From: MGNI01 sp964353875
GTDB taxonomy: Bacteria; Chloroflexota; Anaerolineae; Anaerolineales; E44-bin32
Direction of reading: 5' to 3'
DNA: 18,516 nt
NCBI GenBank assembly: GCA_964353875.1
Contig: CAYGXU010000063.1
Coordinates: 1-18,516, forward strand
Shown here: in pieces, positions 15,701 to 18,444 of the stretch
Position numbering within the stretch: the first letter of the stretch is position 1
Layout: every line of letters begins with the position of its first letter
Notes under the pieces: model-generated
Databases searched by the model: none
What the model was told of the DNA's origin: nothing
The model's input: the letters and a program-made list of their open reading frames with translations, nothing else
Made by a program: the position numbers and the translations under genes

Positions 15701-16313
15701 CGGTGCAGGCGACCAAGCTCTACTCCAACCCGAACTGCGCTGGAATCTGCCTGAATTACCTGCCGGTGAAGCATATCTCTCTGCCATGACGGTGGGTGTC
15801 TACAGCAAGGGCGAAGCCTTGCCTGGACAACCGATGACAATCGCGTTCAATGTTCCCGACTGGGCAGCTGGTCTGACCCTCGGTTTGCGTTATTGGGACG
15901 GGACGCAATGGATGGCCGTCGACTTCGTGAGCGAGACGGGCCGAGTGAGTGCTGACGTGACCCAACCTGGGATGTACGCGCTGGTGGCTCTGCCAGAGGC
16001 GCTGCCGCTGAATTGCGGCGCGAGCAGCCCGGAGATCTGGATGGATGCGGCAGTGGTGACCTTCGAGTGCCGCGACGGAGCGCAGGCCCGGGTCTGGCTG
16101 GAAGCAGAGTCTACCCTGCCCGAGCAGCTGCCTCACAAGGCGGTAATGCTAGCCGGCCTAAGTGTGGATAGCCAGCAGCCCTTCACTTTGAGGTTTGCTG
16201 ATATGCGCGAGGGCGCGGTGCTGTTCCATTTCGACGGCGAGGCCTGGGCGGAAGTGGCCGACTGGTCCGGATTGACCCAAGCGGGGATTTACATCTTACT
16301 GCAGGGTCCTTAA
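606..16313 (+). CDS. Giant secreted mosaic RTX/EF-hand calcium-binding surface protein (about 5,235 aa, internal assembly gap)
   Basis: The frame is open for 15.7 kb. I chose ATG 606 (ATG 609 follows in frame) because the protein then begins with a typical Sec signal peptide; a TTG 34 codons earlier adds a non-signal-like extension. The Shine-Dalgarno is weak (GAGAG at 600-604). Domain order by residue: signal peptide 1-37; acidic linker 38-216; beta-helix-like 218-333; first RTX patch about 334-575, broken by the gap; central non-RTX region about 665-2825 with EF-hand-like loops; RTX blocks mixed with recurring non-RTX modules 2838-4822; Pro-rich linker about 4846-4857; three C-terminal modules about 4866-5235. 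No catalytic motif, LPXTG signal, S-layer homology domain or autotransporter barrel was seen. Its likely role is structural or adhesive at the cell surface, with folding driven by extracellular calcium. A cleaved N-terminal signal argues against type I secretion, the usual RTX route. No partner gene sits beside it. True length is uncertain because of the 100-N gap. Confidence 0.9.
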   Translation: MMTDTTKKVLLAPFLKIIAIIGLAVFIAGISTRIAYADSGNVGDPPAEDVTSPAALAEESPITEADETSATSDSPAASGFPESICDASPGEAETSSDQPPDEGTVSDVDASCEAATASDASTENIEGAAPDDENDTSVGSTDAEAGSDGSASSSGEIGENDGASQDDETSSEEPPQEAMPEDPPDTELEASDTDGSPALIPPEVSEEPVGADPYFTRGGIQFRFLPTGSDCAGDPNCTTSDTPIQAAILDIQTNGMPDDGTIWIEAGTYTDVLTIDGFTSPLTIRSVTASGNDVVVSGMVTVSNANAQITVQGIQFSNSITLNNTLASVMPVALTGGIGDDGFILFFTGTGQISLVVDGLGGTDSLILNGTAGDDTFAIDTASLMINSNKSVSSSNIESVSINGLAGTDNLMGPATGTAFTLTXXXXXXXXXXXXXXXXXXXXXXXXXXXXXXXXXXAGTLNGQAFTSMENLNGALGTDLLDYSAYSTSVIVDLSSSTPGSVTNLSGIVSSIENVYGGSAGDILTGDGNDNLLIGNSGVDTLTGNGGDDTYVFADGWGADTIADSGGTDTFDFSAVTTQLSINLEFTAGSEGISVTTTGGSIDVTGVPSIEVFYSGYDNDTVSFNAGGNKITYEISGTQVTLTYVLTNSHFLFQDVESYTFPNTQIAFTATDKLLLMGALQAFADYLTALASFEYMDVELPGLLSASGNPLTLGNLLDPGGIVQANLVDMISEAIDAAVAHNNYWDLDDVAGAVGATYSFVLVCLAGVCTDRVEFDDFFTKQTYPTATLSMNKNPDLAQQGFLFENDLATVSLYADIFYYLEYGFSKFGTYGFLNDAIAGYAPPASERFWLYTFSAVQDNVQVEAIYGFLRLQTKDFNYWFSQALDYYANDPTPDGQITTADWTVIAANLDTYLSDPLVRGTSHGEGYSLDLGMKGQTIGEQVPNLGFPDWSIHIGSSNVFGPSTVTFTGLDPAVAPFVNITADVVYDLLSNLAAWMGGFSGSDEFDQIIPFTEATLLGQFLNFGAGFKYVLDLLIKDGSHPSLCDADPNVKTGGLCFRDARQLAEMIRQIPEPDDTQLRFDYDLVTHLLTYEFALTLGYTDAAPFYAGYDLSPFSGLQLQGAVYTTLEGTLAYDFRLAFALDANLPAVIRTEVETVPTIISYALLPGQENGRINGDIYFDLIVGRKDSAGDEVFSTYSRLLLSQALMADNNGIQDLVDDFGVVLTNAAISDVLVDVEPGSDLMFRIFGEPGSNVSSLQLLSQGPGDNLHTIGLASPKVYMSKTTADELTPTLSGGFNFNLYEYDKPGYTTYFISAPDTTGNTTLNDLVSDLNIVLAQATLDSGAVVSAPVRAGLSPYRDDQIALYVTSPSVKLMIINNPALYGWMPYLPEQSALPAPSPLADGFPGDSNDPFVLAVDGANYTITPNFTDGMSIDAVVAALNAALDASLPPQLQNHIKAELIFDQRVGGLCPDGYGPVYRTDPYTGEPDGTGYVLYERYCFADHIQLVAQDTDIALLVLKDGESVLQKLGLDVGLYGRRGSNQMALLGLHEDTDGDGDVDPYLGASLTAGISPANFDATLRQGFAGLTIEGATAMASLLFDVRLFDPAAPDAGVSLDVLLQNAHDEDAGDPGVGFPFVADISNIVANATFFMPVVAQPGDDEYGIVDAHILLNFPDWFTSPAGATLIGPLVVDPAEAWHADALEDITFAEVIATLTSAVDYLNALHADPEARLEVALPFIGLSVRQLLDYAPIFAFKVDLLAGRPVAIAQDFRAGLQAVFPGATFRLDPANWTDLRLVLQDGSAASRELPLTIFFPAFQDPANPFMALEGVQRLYAVLQDGYVTVHASVDLLLSLGLDTTLSPGQRAFLDDSTSLTYDISARKTALDTRLKLAYLDVYTHACTTSPCAGETAWLALDGDGDSNTVDSARWHFSLVDDDLNGRHYFDENLLVGTQKDVSGRAIVRLPLYHPDPFTFADELYPILYVYVGDLGDYLGGSLASVHMDADGYPGPDGDGVNPETRYYQLPNLGTNGGILELGATVVDLLKNVEVLLAGLDTALIVLQNALNEQVFGQRLPFLGSALATLADAQFFEQMRLALMGDLYDAIFNADPSLDTAAVILLIQTTMAIAWAGWLKSPITIRDQDGGSACAESTDPNVRSVCEFQMDLGGTIITQIPFDPYLDGLGLTVNGMVDLTYAWAWDGFTFGVNSIDGFYLDVSAVDELRLTLDGALSGTITGKVQFLPFTVLDTSTTAITMIPDPTDVAWWGTTGMHYEVTIDVRDPDNSGQLTFAELADWGIEPSQVMHAILNGTYDLHLQVVTSFDSSTLFPNLQMDINVVWTFTDVLLDPYRPDLLYADRPDVQYWNVRVDYGTFLSQYVRPVLDAIFNILQPFDWLIDPQSGFLWKVDPVMSFLSGRTMRVIDELELLFTGVKNMRPFLNVVAYLYGLGKQLNALSVAGVFIPIGALSLKDYSGSPITNLLPSEVEAEMDTGDPTVSFSLILGNVEVLGNNPDALEYSKNLCRTPGGGGSGTSKKRECEATASASFGDFGINFPILSDPGMILLMLAGQDADLVVVNMPALQLSASIEMRFIVYTPPPVFVKVGGNFQIELDVDFGFDTRGIRTYMVTGLPEDIADGFYVIVRDPDTGERIPQLTLSVTVEISAGVSLAIIEIGVGGGIQGTAYFYLHDPDNDGKVRWREIAEVAETKGWIFDVRVKIELFFKIYLDVNLFFGISFTVFEFEVRINVYDKTFNIDLPARLGTTVPTAGGYLLYLNMGPFAGNRLKGDLRDGDEWFTVWQTAFDGTKADLRIKAIINGAPEYVDKRVTAYTRILEVIAFGGEGDDRIDASGLSIPVEFHGGPGSDVLSAGNHPASILWGDDGDDTLHAGTSGATLWGGAGNDTLNGGAGDEILYGGSGNDTLYGNGGPDLLVGGAGDDRLSGGDGDDVFIITSYAGNDALLGGGAGRDTLDFSYAYGELTGVINAAGVSLNGLGYTLNGSMLDFEVLLGSRGGGTLSISATGLGGLHVDLGEGSDIYGVFLSNDFLGPLTITDTGARWYVDRLGVHTGAGDDHLTLSDAGGILTVNATVAGDAVQPFSFPSSGHGLEYFNIYLHNGDDIYDASGVTTDLGGLPIVIRPDDTDSKGNDTLTGGAANETFFFSRAWGDDVLTTAGSGEDTLDFHILDDPLAISLGADGGVYINSLLLNTDADDPLTEIDMLTGVDAMGTVKAQDLLVYPFGTNSLTFGWNSIERILGSRRPNDVLAGRDEPSLWQLGLDNQNTYTAFGHTIVFKYIEVLQGGADVDLFDFRYAERQRFAVKGGAGDDIFRLREDVLITDIPSAPYFDFALRSGFNGQDGVDILDFSFYTVLVTTARLYDGHLDNIYAYKIVIEPDEFGVPQARQVLDPTTPTTGRLISIESMLGSPFDDILYGDNLDNILIGNGGNDVLYGYGGNDLFVAGNFDPTLPADFLAGIHTPYKANLPGDDGDDVLHGGPGDDTYIFGGFSFDSAISIDAWGVDTIVEVDGFDTLDFIGLLAPVTAAAVNNAVQVVSGASQFSLPVMGIDWVIGTTWDDIFNFGPGARFDGKLDGHTGLDLMNFSAYPAGITFRVDGAGTLDGVQGNVPPILASYDNMDKLIGTSYDDTFIGSEFDDTFTILFDRVIFQTAGGLHFEFTDLEVLDAAGGSDTFVIPETNPDILRMLGGAGDDFFLMQFDALVPGQLDGQDGIDTLDYTLYDTPAVVSLVPGMATGIYGGLAGGIVRIEKVIGSRFVDYIIGTQGPDILVGSGSDDIIIGLGGDDLYIFADNWGNDWIIEEPGGGSDTLDFSLVTADLTITLTADGWLISDSAGNLITVGALSFDDLGNPVIAENEQVESFIGGPGYNLIDVSAWTGGGWEVFITGTGSICDFAGTLEDLSRPVVSKGAFDNIREFIASATATNDRLTGVDLPGQFTFDPAQTFYTLQGVAPNVFVFSEFETVRGGAADDFFSLVGAVTVQSFLDGQDGSDTLDYSQFTTSAITVDLSTPTAIALDGGFINIENAIGTPWNDTFTGDEHDNIFEGGLGNDTYIFDAGWGSDTITDSGGAADTLDFSLLTGDLTVRVYTGSLTLSDGVNTLNVTLNVLEQIRTGSGNDQFIFMDDGAQVSGGTGMFDAGTGINRLDYQGYTTTTANVNLLPPLGTATGTNGITGFRDVYGGGGDDNLTGDGAENVLRGLGGNDTLFGGGGIDTLDESWTGLDLSIDLSLAAAQATGIGLDTITSIENLRTGSGNDRLGSSAADNRLEGGLGNDTYFFYDGFGLDTIFDNGGADDAIDFSAAILGVTFDLGADLTVSEGANLVTNSGTAIETLIGSQGDDSFNLAGAQSANLFGGLGADAFVFANGATLTGALDGQSGVDTIDWDAYTSARNVALDIPGPDGFAGSEPSCGTFSNIDVLIGGKTPLSDALLGANLPSIWDISVSTYTAAGQTLGFSQFELLNGNNDDDTFQVTALNDFSGSLSGGGGTDTLDYHLYPADATVNLQTMKASGLAGAFAGIEVLMGGANAETLIGQNLPATFTLDGGPSDRYTSATLTIDFVDFDILRGGSAADTFQLFADVDYDLDGSDGDDIFTISDGVTLTGYLDGGSGFNTFNLSAFSLPRAVLLTAPGALVGCDGQDTSLTAGFRNITMLIATAALTDSLQGADQDAIWSFGVRNTFSSSGRTLEFRDFEFYTGGSGNDTFVLADGATIPGIVDAAAGVDTLDLSAYTTDVYINLETGEATGINNGLPGSALNFENARGGRGNDILIGNSQDNILEGNEGDDLLDGRDGDDTLYTGPGVDILIGGPGIDTGVIHWLSRYTIPFNDVEILIFLMPPTKPKPPFLPVVLILVDSGDLAELSCIDCVGFILRLQNGDQAYFTPVVGKRASLTRLAPAELPGRLPFDLAFVHTMRVQVWNGSQVVRTTNSLFRVSFVLPKWLGNLDFAILYWNEYANGGWGGWEEVASRRGVARLTGQRLDRQEAWVNRTGLYLLVVRSLTKPLTCSGKLTLSLPNADMLMVRCGAGDQALLQPELRWNLPELPAGEAYLSAMTVGVYSKGEALPGQPMTIAFNVPDWAAGLTLGLRYWDGTQWMAVDFVSETGRVSADVTQPGMYALVALPEALPLNCGASSPEIWMDAAVVTFECRDGAQARVWLEAESTLPEQLPHKAVMLAGLSVDSQQPFTLRFADMREGAVLFHFDGEAWAEVADWSGLTQAGIYILLQGP
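717..1253 (+). other. Acidic Asp/Glu/Ser/Pro/Ala-rich disordered linker
   Basis: Residues 38-216 contain about 50 Asp or Glu and no Lys, Arg, His or Trp until the arginine in YFTRGG. Ser, Ala, Thr, Pro and Gly make up most of the rest. Such composition predicts an unfolded, strongly negative spacer after the signal peptide. It could keep the export intermediate unfolded, bind divalent cations loosely, or space the folded part from the membrane. Two lone cysteines (in ESICDA and DASCEA) lie in it. Confidence 0.8.
1257..1605 (+). other. Right-handed beta-helix-like (pectate-lyase-fold-like) segment
   Basis: Residues about 218-333 read IQAAILDI, then DGTIWIEAGTYTDVLTI, SPLTIRSVTA, VVVSGMVTV, and QITVQGIQFS. 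The 'IQAAI...G-T-I-x-I-x-x-G-T-Y' opening followed by short alternating beta rungs is characteristic of parallel beta-helix domains (established family knowledge). The segment is too short for a full enzyme and I see no catalytic residues. A cysteine pair (codons 1296 and 1314) sits just inside its start. Confidence 0.55.
1877..1976. other. Assembly gap of 100 Ns inside the giant gene
   Basis: Exactly 100 Ns, the conventional placeholder for a gap of unknown size. Both flanks are in the same frame and are alike in type: the left ends GPATGTAFTLTG and the right starts AGTLNGQAFTSMENLNG, which together look like the two halves of one module. The missing piece may therefore be only a few residues, or whole repeat units lost in assembly. 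GC is lower to the left (about 47% over 1621-1860) than to the right. Confidence 0.97.
2154..2330 (+). repeat. RTX nonapeptide patch 1 with WGxDTI tail
   Basis: GGxGxDxUx-type units run as GGSAGDILT, GDGNDNLLI, GNSGVDTLT and GNGGDDTYV, then GWGADTIADSGGTDTFDFS. These are hemolysin-type calcium-binding repeats, which form a parallel beta-roll with calcium in the turns. This patch is isolated from the main RTX region by about 2,200 residues. The WGxDTI...DTLDFS tail recurs later in the protein. Confidence 0.85.
3276..3311 (+). other. EF-hand/dockerin-like calcium loop 1
   Basis: Residues 891-902 read DPTPDGQITTAD, matching D-x-[DNST]-x-D-G-x-I-x-x-x-[DE] of EF-hand and dockerin loops. Flanking helices cannot be judged from sequence alone. 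Confidence 0.55.
5259..5285 (+). other. Asp-rich calcium loop (DxDxDGDxD)
   Basis: Residues 1552-1560 are DTDGDGDVD, like thrombospondin type 3 or EF-hand calcium loops. The loop follows the second of the tandem DLVxDLN-type modules. Confidence 0.55.
6354..6383 (+). other. Asp-rich calcium loop (DGDGDSNTVD)
   Basis: Residues 1917-1926. A companion acidic stretch (VDDDLNGRHYFDE) lies about 15 residues on, and the cysteine pair CTTSPC lies just before. Confidence 0.5.
6615..6662 (+). other. Double Asp/Gly calcium-like loop (DADGYPGPDGDGVNPE)
   Basis: Residues 2004-2019 hold two overlapping DxDG-type loops. The acidic spacing suits calcium binding; the pairing partner is unknown. Confidence 0.45.
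7446..7481 (+). other. Canonical EF-hand loop (DPDNSGQLTFAE)
   Basis: Residues 2281-2292 match all twelve EF-hand positions: D1, D3, S5, G6, L8, E12. A helix-prone ELADWGI follows. Confidence 0.7.
8667..8702 (+). other. Canonical EF-hand loop (DPDNDGKVRWRE)
   Basis: Residues 2688-2699 match D1, D3, D5, G6, V8, E12 of an EF-hand. A helix-prone IAEVAETKGW follows. It resembles the loop at 7446 closely enough to suggest the two surrounding regions are duplicated domains. Confidence 0.7.
9117..9449 (+). repeat. Main RTX nonapeptide block
   Basis: Residues 2838-2948 hold the densest run: GGEGDDRID, GGPGSDVLS, GDDGDDTLH, GGAGNDTLN, GGAGDEILY, GGSGNDTLY, GNGGPDLLV, GGAGDDRLS and GGDGDDVFI. The later units are contiguous at nine-residue spacing, enough for a full calcium beta-roll. 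This marks the start of the 2,000-residue RTX half. Confidence 0.92.
10863..11102 (+). repeat. RTX nonapeptide block, interrupted
   Basis: Units FDDILYGDN, LDNILIGNG, GNDVLYGYG and GNDLFVAGN, then a roughly 25-residue insert (FDPTLPADFLAGIH and on), then GDDGDDVLHGGPGDDTYIF. The insert splits what would otherwise be one beta-roll. Confidence 0.85.
11895..12005 (+). repeat. RTX nonapeptide block
   Basis: Units around VDYIIGTQG, PDILVGSGS and DDIIIGLGGDDLYIF, followed by the WGNDWI variant of the WGxDTI module and DTLDFS. Confidence 0.8.
12717..12800 (+). repeat. Short RTX block
   Basis: Units NDTFTGDEH, DNIFEGGLG and NDTYIF, then GWGSDTITDSGG and DTLDFS. Confidence 0.8.
13173..13280 (+). repeat. 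RTX nonapeptide block
   Basis: Units GGGGDDNLT, GDGAENVLR, GLGGNDTLF and GGGGIDTLD run at nine-residue spacing. Confidence 0.87.
13383..13466 (+). repeat. Short RTX block
   Basis: TGSGNDRLG, SSAADNRLE and GGLGNDTYF, followed by GFGLDTIFDNGG. It is close in layout to the block at 12717. Confidence 0.8.
14916..15071 (+). repeat. Terminal RTX block
   Basis: Units GGRGNDILI, GNSQDNILE, GNEGDDLLD, GRDGDDTLY, TGPGVDILI and GGPGIDT. It closes the RTX half just before the Pro-rich linker. Confidence 0.9.
15201..16310 (+). repeat. Three tandem C-terminal beta-rich modules
   Basis: Modules lie at about 15201-15632, 15639-15999 and 16002-16310. Each shows an early cysteine pair (SCIDC; TC...RC; NC...EC), then a 'GDQA'-like turn (GDQAYF, GDQALL, DGAQAR), a 'VxVxxxxx...F-x-V/F-R-F' strand, an aromatic 'Y-W-x-x-x-x-W' or 'F-D-G-E-A-W' motif, and a closing 'GxYxLV/L' (TGLYLLVV, PGMYALVA, AGIYILLQ). 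Module 3 lacks part of the middle and ends the protein. The fold is probably immunoglobulin-like; the role may be surface anchoring or ligand binding. I recognise the pattern but cannot name a family. Confidence 0.7.
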
Positions 16314-16345
16314 ACCCGGCCTACACATTCTTCCAATAAAGCCTC

Positions 16346-16369
16346 GTCATCACAAGGCAGGGTGATGAT
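16346..16369 (+). terminator. Possible terminator after the giant gene
   Basis: TCATCAC (16347-16353) pairs with GTGATGA (16362-16368) around an 8-nt loop, extended by a G-T wobble. Only a short ATATTT follows, so intrinsic termination would be weak. It lies 33 nt after the stop codon and just before the iclR promoter. Confidence 0.35.
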
Positions 16370-16370
16370 A

Positions 16371-16399
16371 TTTCCGGCAGTTGGTCAATGTATTATAAT
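16371..16399 (+). promoter_or_regulatory. Candidate promoter for the IclR-family gene
   Basis: A perfect TATAAT lies at 16394-16399, with a poor -35 (TTTCCG, 16371-16376) at 17-bp spacing. A short inverted repeat, TCAA (16385-16388) with TTGA (16400-16403), brackets the -10 and might serve autoregulation; four base pairs is weak support. Confidence 0.45.
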
Positions 16400-16460
16400 T
16401 TGAGCATTCGGTGCCTGATGACTGCCTTCAAATCAAAACAATGCATTAAAGGGACGGCTT

Positions 16461-17243
16461 GTGGCTGAGAGGATACAGGTCTTAGAACGTGCGATGCATC
16501 TCTTGACAGCCTTCGATGAGGATCACCAGGAGATGGGTGTGACCGAGCTGGCAGAGCAGCTGGGTTTACATAAGGCAACGGTTCATCGGATATTACGCAC
16601 GCTGGAACGCGAGGGTTTCATCCAGCAAAACGGCGAGAATGGCAGATATCATTTGGGTTGGCAGTTAATCCCACTGGGAACGTTAGCTTTACAGCACTTT
16701 GATCTGCGTCGTCTGGCTAGCGATCTGCTGCAGGGACTGCTGGAAGAACACCAAGAAACGGTTGATATGGCCATTTATGAAGCCGGAGAAATGTACTACA
16801 TTGAAGTGCTAGAAAGTCCCCAGCCGGTGAAAATCGCTGCTCGTCCGGGTCGTGGGCTACCCATTCACTGCACCGCCACTGGAAAGGCTTTCCTGGCTTT
16901 TGCAGAACCGGAAGAGGTCGAAAAAATACTCTCTGGCAAGCTTCGGCGTTTTACACCGCAGACCATCACCGACCCGGATCTGATTCGTAGGGAGTTTGAA
17001 GAAATCCGAAGCAAAGGGTATGCGACTAGCCGGGAGGAATACGAAGCTGGAATTACGGCTGTCGCGGCGCCAATCTTCAACCGAAAAGGTAAAGTTGAGG
17101 CGGTTATTGCGATTCCAGGTCCCTCCTATCGAATCCCCGATGAGCGCTTGATCGTACTGGGTGAGGCAGTCTGTTCTGCTGCTCGTACATTGACCGCTCG
17201 CTTGCGAGGGATCACGGGTATTGTTCGCGAACAAGCGCTCTAA
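16461..17243 (+). CDS. IclR-family transcriptional regulator
   Basis: This is a 260-residue protein of normal length for IclR regulators. The N-terminal winged helix-turn-helix lies at about 8-65: MGVTELAEQLGLHKATVHRI (25-44) is the helix-turn-helix, and GRYHLG marks the wing. The C-terminal effector-binding domain (about 80-250) shows the usual PIHCTATGKAFLA stretch, and further on GYATSREEYEAGITAVAAPI and IPGPSYRI. The start is GTG 16461, with AAAGGGA (16448-16454) upstream. IclR proteins bind short palindromes and respond to small organic acids or aromatic metabolites, acting as repressors or activators. The next gene, 151 bp downstream on the same strand, encodes a dehydrogenase of an acid-oxidising family and is the likely target. 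The effector cannot be read from sequence. Confidence 0.93.
   Translation: MAERIQVLERAMHLLTAFDEDHQEMGVTELAEQLGLHKATVHRILRTLEREGFIQQNGENGRYHLGWQLIPLGTLALQHFDLRRLASDLLQGLLEEHQETVDMAIYEAGEMYYIEVLESPQPVKIAARPGRGLPIHCTATGKAFLAFAEPEEVEKILSGKLRRFTPQTITDPDLIRREFEEIRSKGYATSREEYEAGITAVAAPIFNRKGKVEAVIAIPGPSYRIPDERLIVLGEAVCSAARTLTARLRGITGIVREQAL
17221..17234. promoter_or_regulatory. Perfect 14-bp palindrome in the 3' end of the iclR-type gene
   Basis: TTGTTCGCGAACAA is a perfect inverted repeat ten bases before the end of the regulator gene. A related half-site, TGTTCGCAA, lies at 17371-17379 in the leader of the dehydrogenase gene. It could be an operator or chance; it also encodes the residues V-R-E-Q. 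Confidence 0.25.
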
Positions 17244-17271
17244 TCCATTCCTGTCCGGCATGTTGTAGATA

Positions 17272-17285
17272 TTTTGCCAGCAAAA
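17272..17285. promoter_or_regulatory. Candidate IclR-type operator (14-bp inverted repeat)
   Basis: TTTTGCCAGCAAAA matches its reverse complement in 6 of 7 half-site positions. Its size suits IclR-family operators, and it overlaps the -35 of the promoter below, so binding could block or place RNA polymerase. Confidence 0.35.
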
Positions 17286-17301
17286 GCCTGATTTTTATAG
17301 T
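17274..17301 (+). promoter_or_regulatory. Candidate sigma-70 promoter for the Ldh_2 gene
   Basis: TTGCCA (17274-17279) and TATAGT (17296-17301) are separated by 16 bp, each matching the consensus in 5 of 6 positions. Transcription would start near 17308 and give a leader of about 87 nt. The -35 lies inside the inverted repeat at 17272-17285. Confidence 0.55.
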
Positions 17302-17394
17302 TCAGAATGGTGCAAGCAAAACGTTCTTCTCATCGGGCGGTACCGTGAGCGTGGATCGCAAGAATCTCTGTGTTCGCAATGTAAAGGGAGTTCT

Positions 17395-18444
17395 ATGTCG
17401 TCTACAATGCTTCTCATGCCAGAGGCGCTGCACGCGGCCTGTTTGACCCTCTTACAGGCAGTGGGCGTGTCTGATGATCAAGCGAACGTGGTGGCGGATG
17501 TCTTGGTTCGGGCTGATTTGCGTGGCATCGCTTCGCATGGCGTGCTGAGACTACCGGCCTATGTTCATAAAATTCGAGCCGGCCTGCTAAAGCCGGATAC
17601 GCCCTGGATCTGCCTTCGGGAGACTCCCGCCACGGCGCTCTATGATGCCGGCATGGGGCTGGGTCCTGTAGCGGGTCTTTGGGGGATGAAAGAAGCGGTC
17701 AAGCGAGCAGAGCAGTGTGGCATCGGCGCAGTGGGGGTGAGCAATGCCAGCCATTTTGGCATTGCCGCCTATTATGCCTTGCAGGCTGTCGAAGCTGGCA
17801 TGATCGGCGTAGCGATTTCGAATGCCGCAGCCAGCATGGCTCCATGGGGAGGTGTCGAGGCGCGCCTGGGCACCAATCCCGTTTGTATGGCAATACCTAC
17901 TCAAGATGAAGTCCCTTTGGTATTGGATATGGCAGCCAGTGTGGTGGCGCGAGGAAAAATCCGATTAGCGCAACGTGAAAGTCGTCCCATTCCACAGGGC
18001 TGGGCGCTGGACGCCAATGGTCAACCGACCACAGATCCCCAGGCTGCCATGGCAGGAACTCTGCTTCCCATCGGCGGGCCAAAAGGATATGGTATTGCCT
18101 TGGTGAATGATATCTTGGCCGGGATTCTCACGGGGTCGCCATCCGGAATTGAGGTGCGTTCTATCCATGATCTTGAACAGCCTTCGCCGGTAGGTTTCTT
18201 CTTCCAGGTCCTCCAGATCGAAGCATTTAGTTCACGCCAGACCTTCTTCGACCGCTTGGAAGTCCAGTTGACGGCGATTCGAAGCAGCCCTCGGGCGCAA
18301 GGCGTGGAGCGGATCTATATCCCGGGGGAGATTGAATGGGAATGTGAGCAAGATCACCGCCGTAACGGCATTCCGATCGGATCCGCGACGTTGAAGGCAT
18401 TACATGAATTGGCTGAAGAGCTGGGTGTCCATATTCAACTCTAG
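17395..18444 (+). CDS. Ldh_2-family malate/L-lactate (2-hydroxyacid) dehydrogenase
   Basis: This is a 349-residue NAD(P)-dependent oxidoreductase of the family that includes ureidoglycolate dehydrogenase (AllD), diketogulonate reductase, and archaeal malate and sulfolactate dehydrogenases. Family marks seen: ADLRGIASHGVLRLPAY (40-56, with R43 and catalytic-region S47-H48-G49), VSNASHFG (115-122, the conserved His), GTNP (159-162), LDMAAS-x-x-A-x-GK (177-188, with Ala where Thr is usual), IPQGWALDANGQPTTDP (199-215) and GGPKGYG (227-233). It is cytoplasmic and full length. ATG 17395 has AAAGGGAG at 17383-17390, a good ribosome site. The enzyme converts a 2-hydroxyacid to a 2-oxoacid or the reverse; the exact substrate cannot be told from motifs. 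Regulation by the adjacent IclR-family protein is likely. It may be the first gene of a catabolic operon. Confidence 0.92.
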   Translation: MSSTMLLMPEALHAACLTLLQAVGVSDDQANVVADVLVRADLRGIASHGVLRLPAYVHKIRAGLLKPDTPWICLRETPATALYDAGMGLGPVAGLWGMKEAVKRAEQCGIGAVGVSNASHFGIAAYYALQAVEAGMIGVAISNAAASMAPWGGVEARLGTNPVCMAIPTQDEVPLVLDMAASVVARGKIRLAQRESRPIPQGWALDANGQPTTDPQAAMAGTLLPIGGPKGYGIALVNDILAGILTGSPSGIEVRSIHDLEQPSPVGFFFQVLQIEAFSSRQTFFDRLEVQLTAIRSSPRAQGVERIYIPGEIEWECEQDHRRNGIPIGSATLKALHELAEELGVHIQL

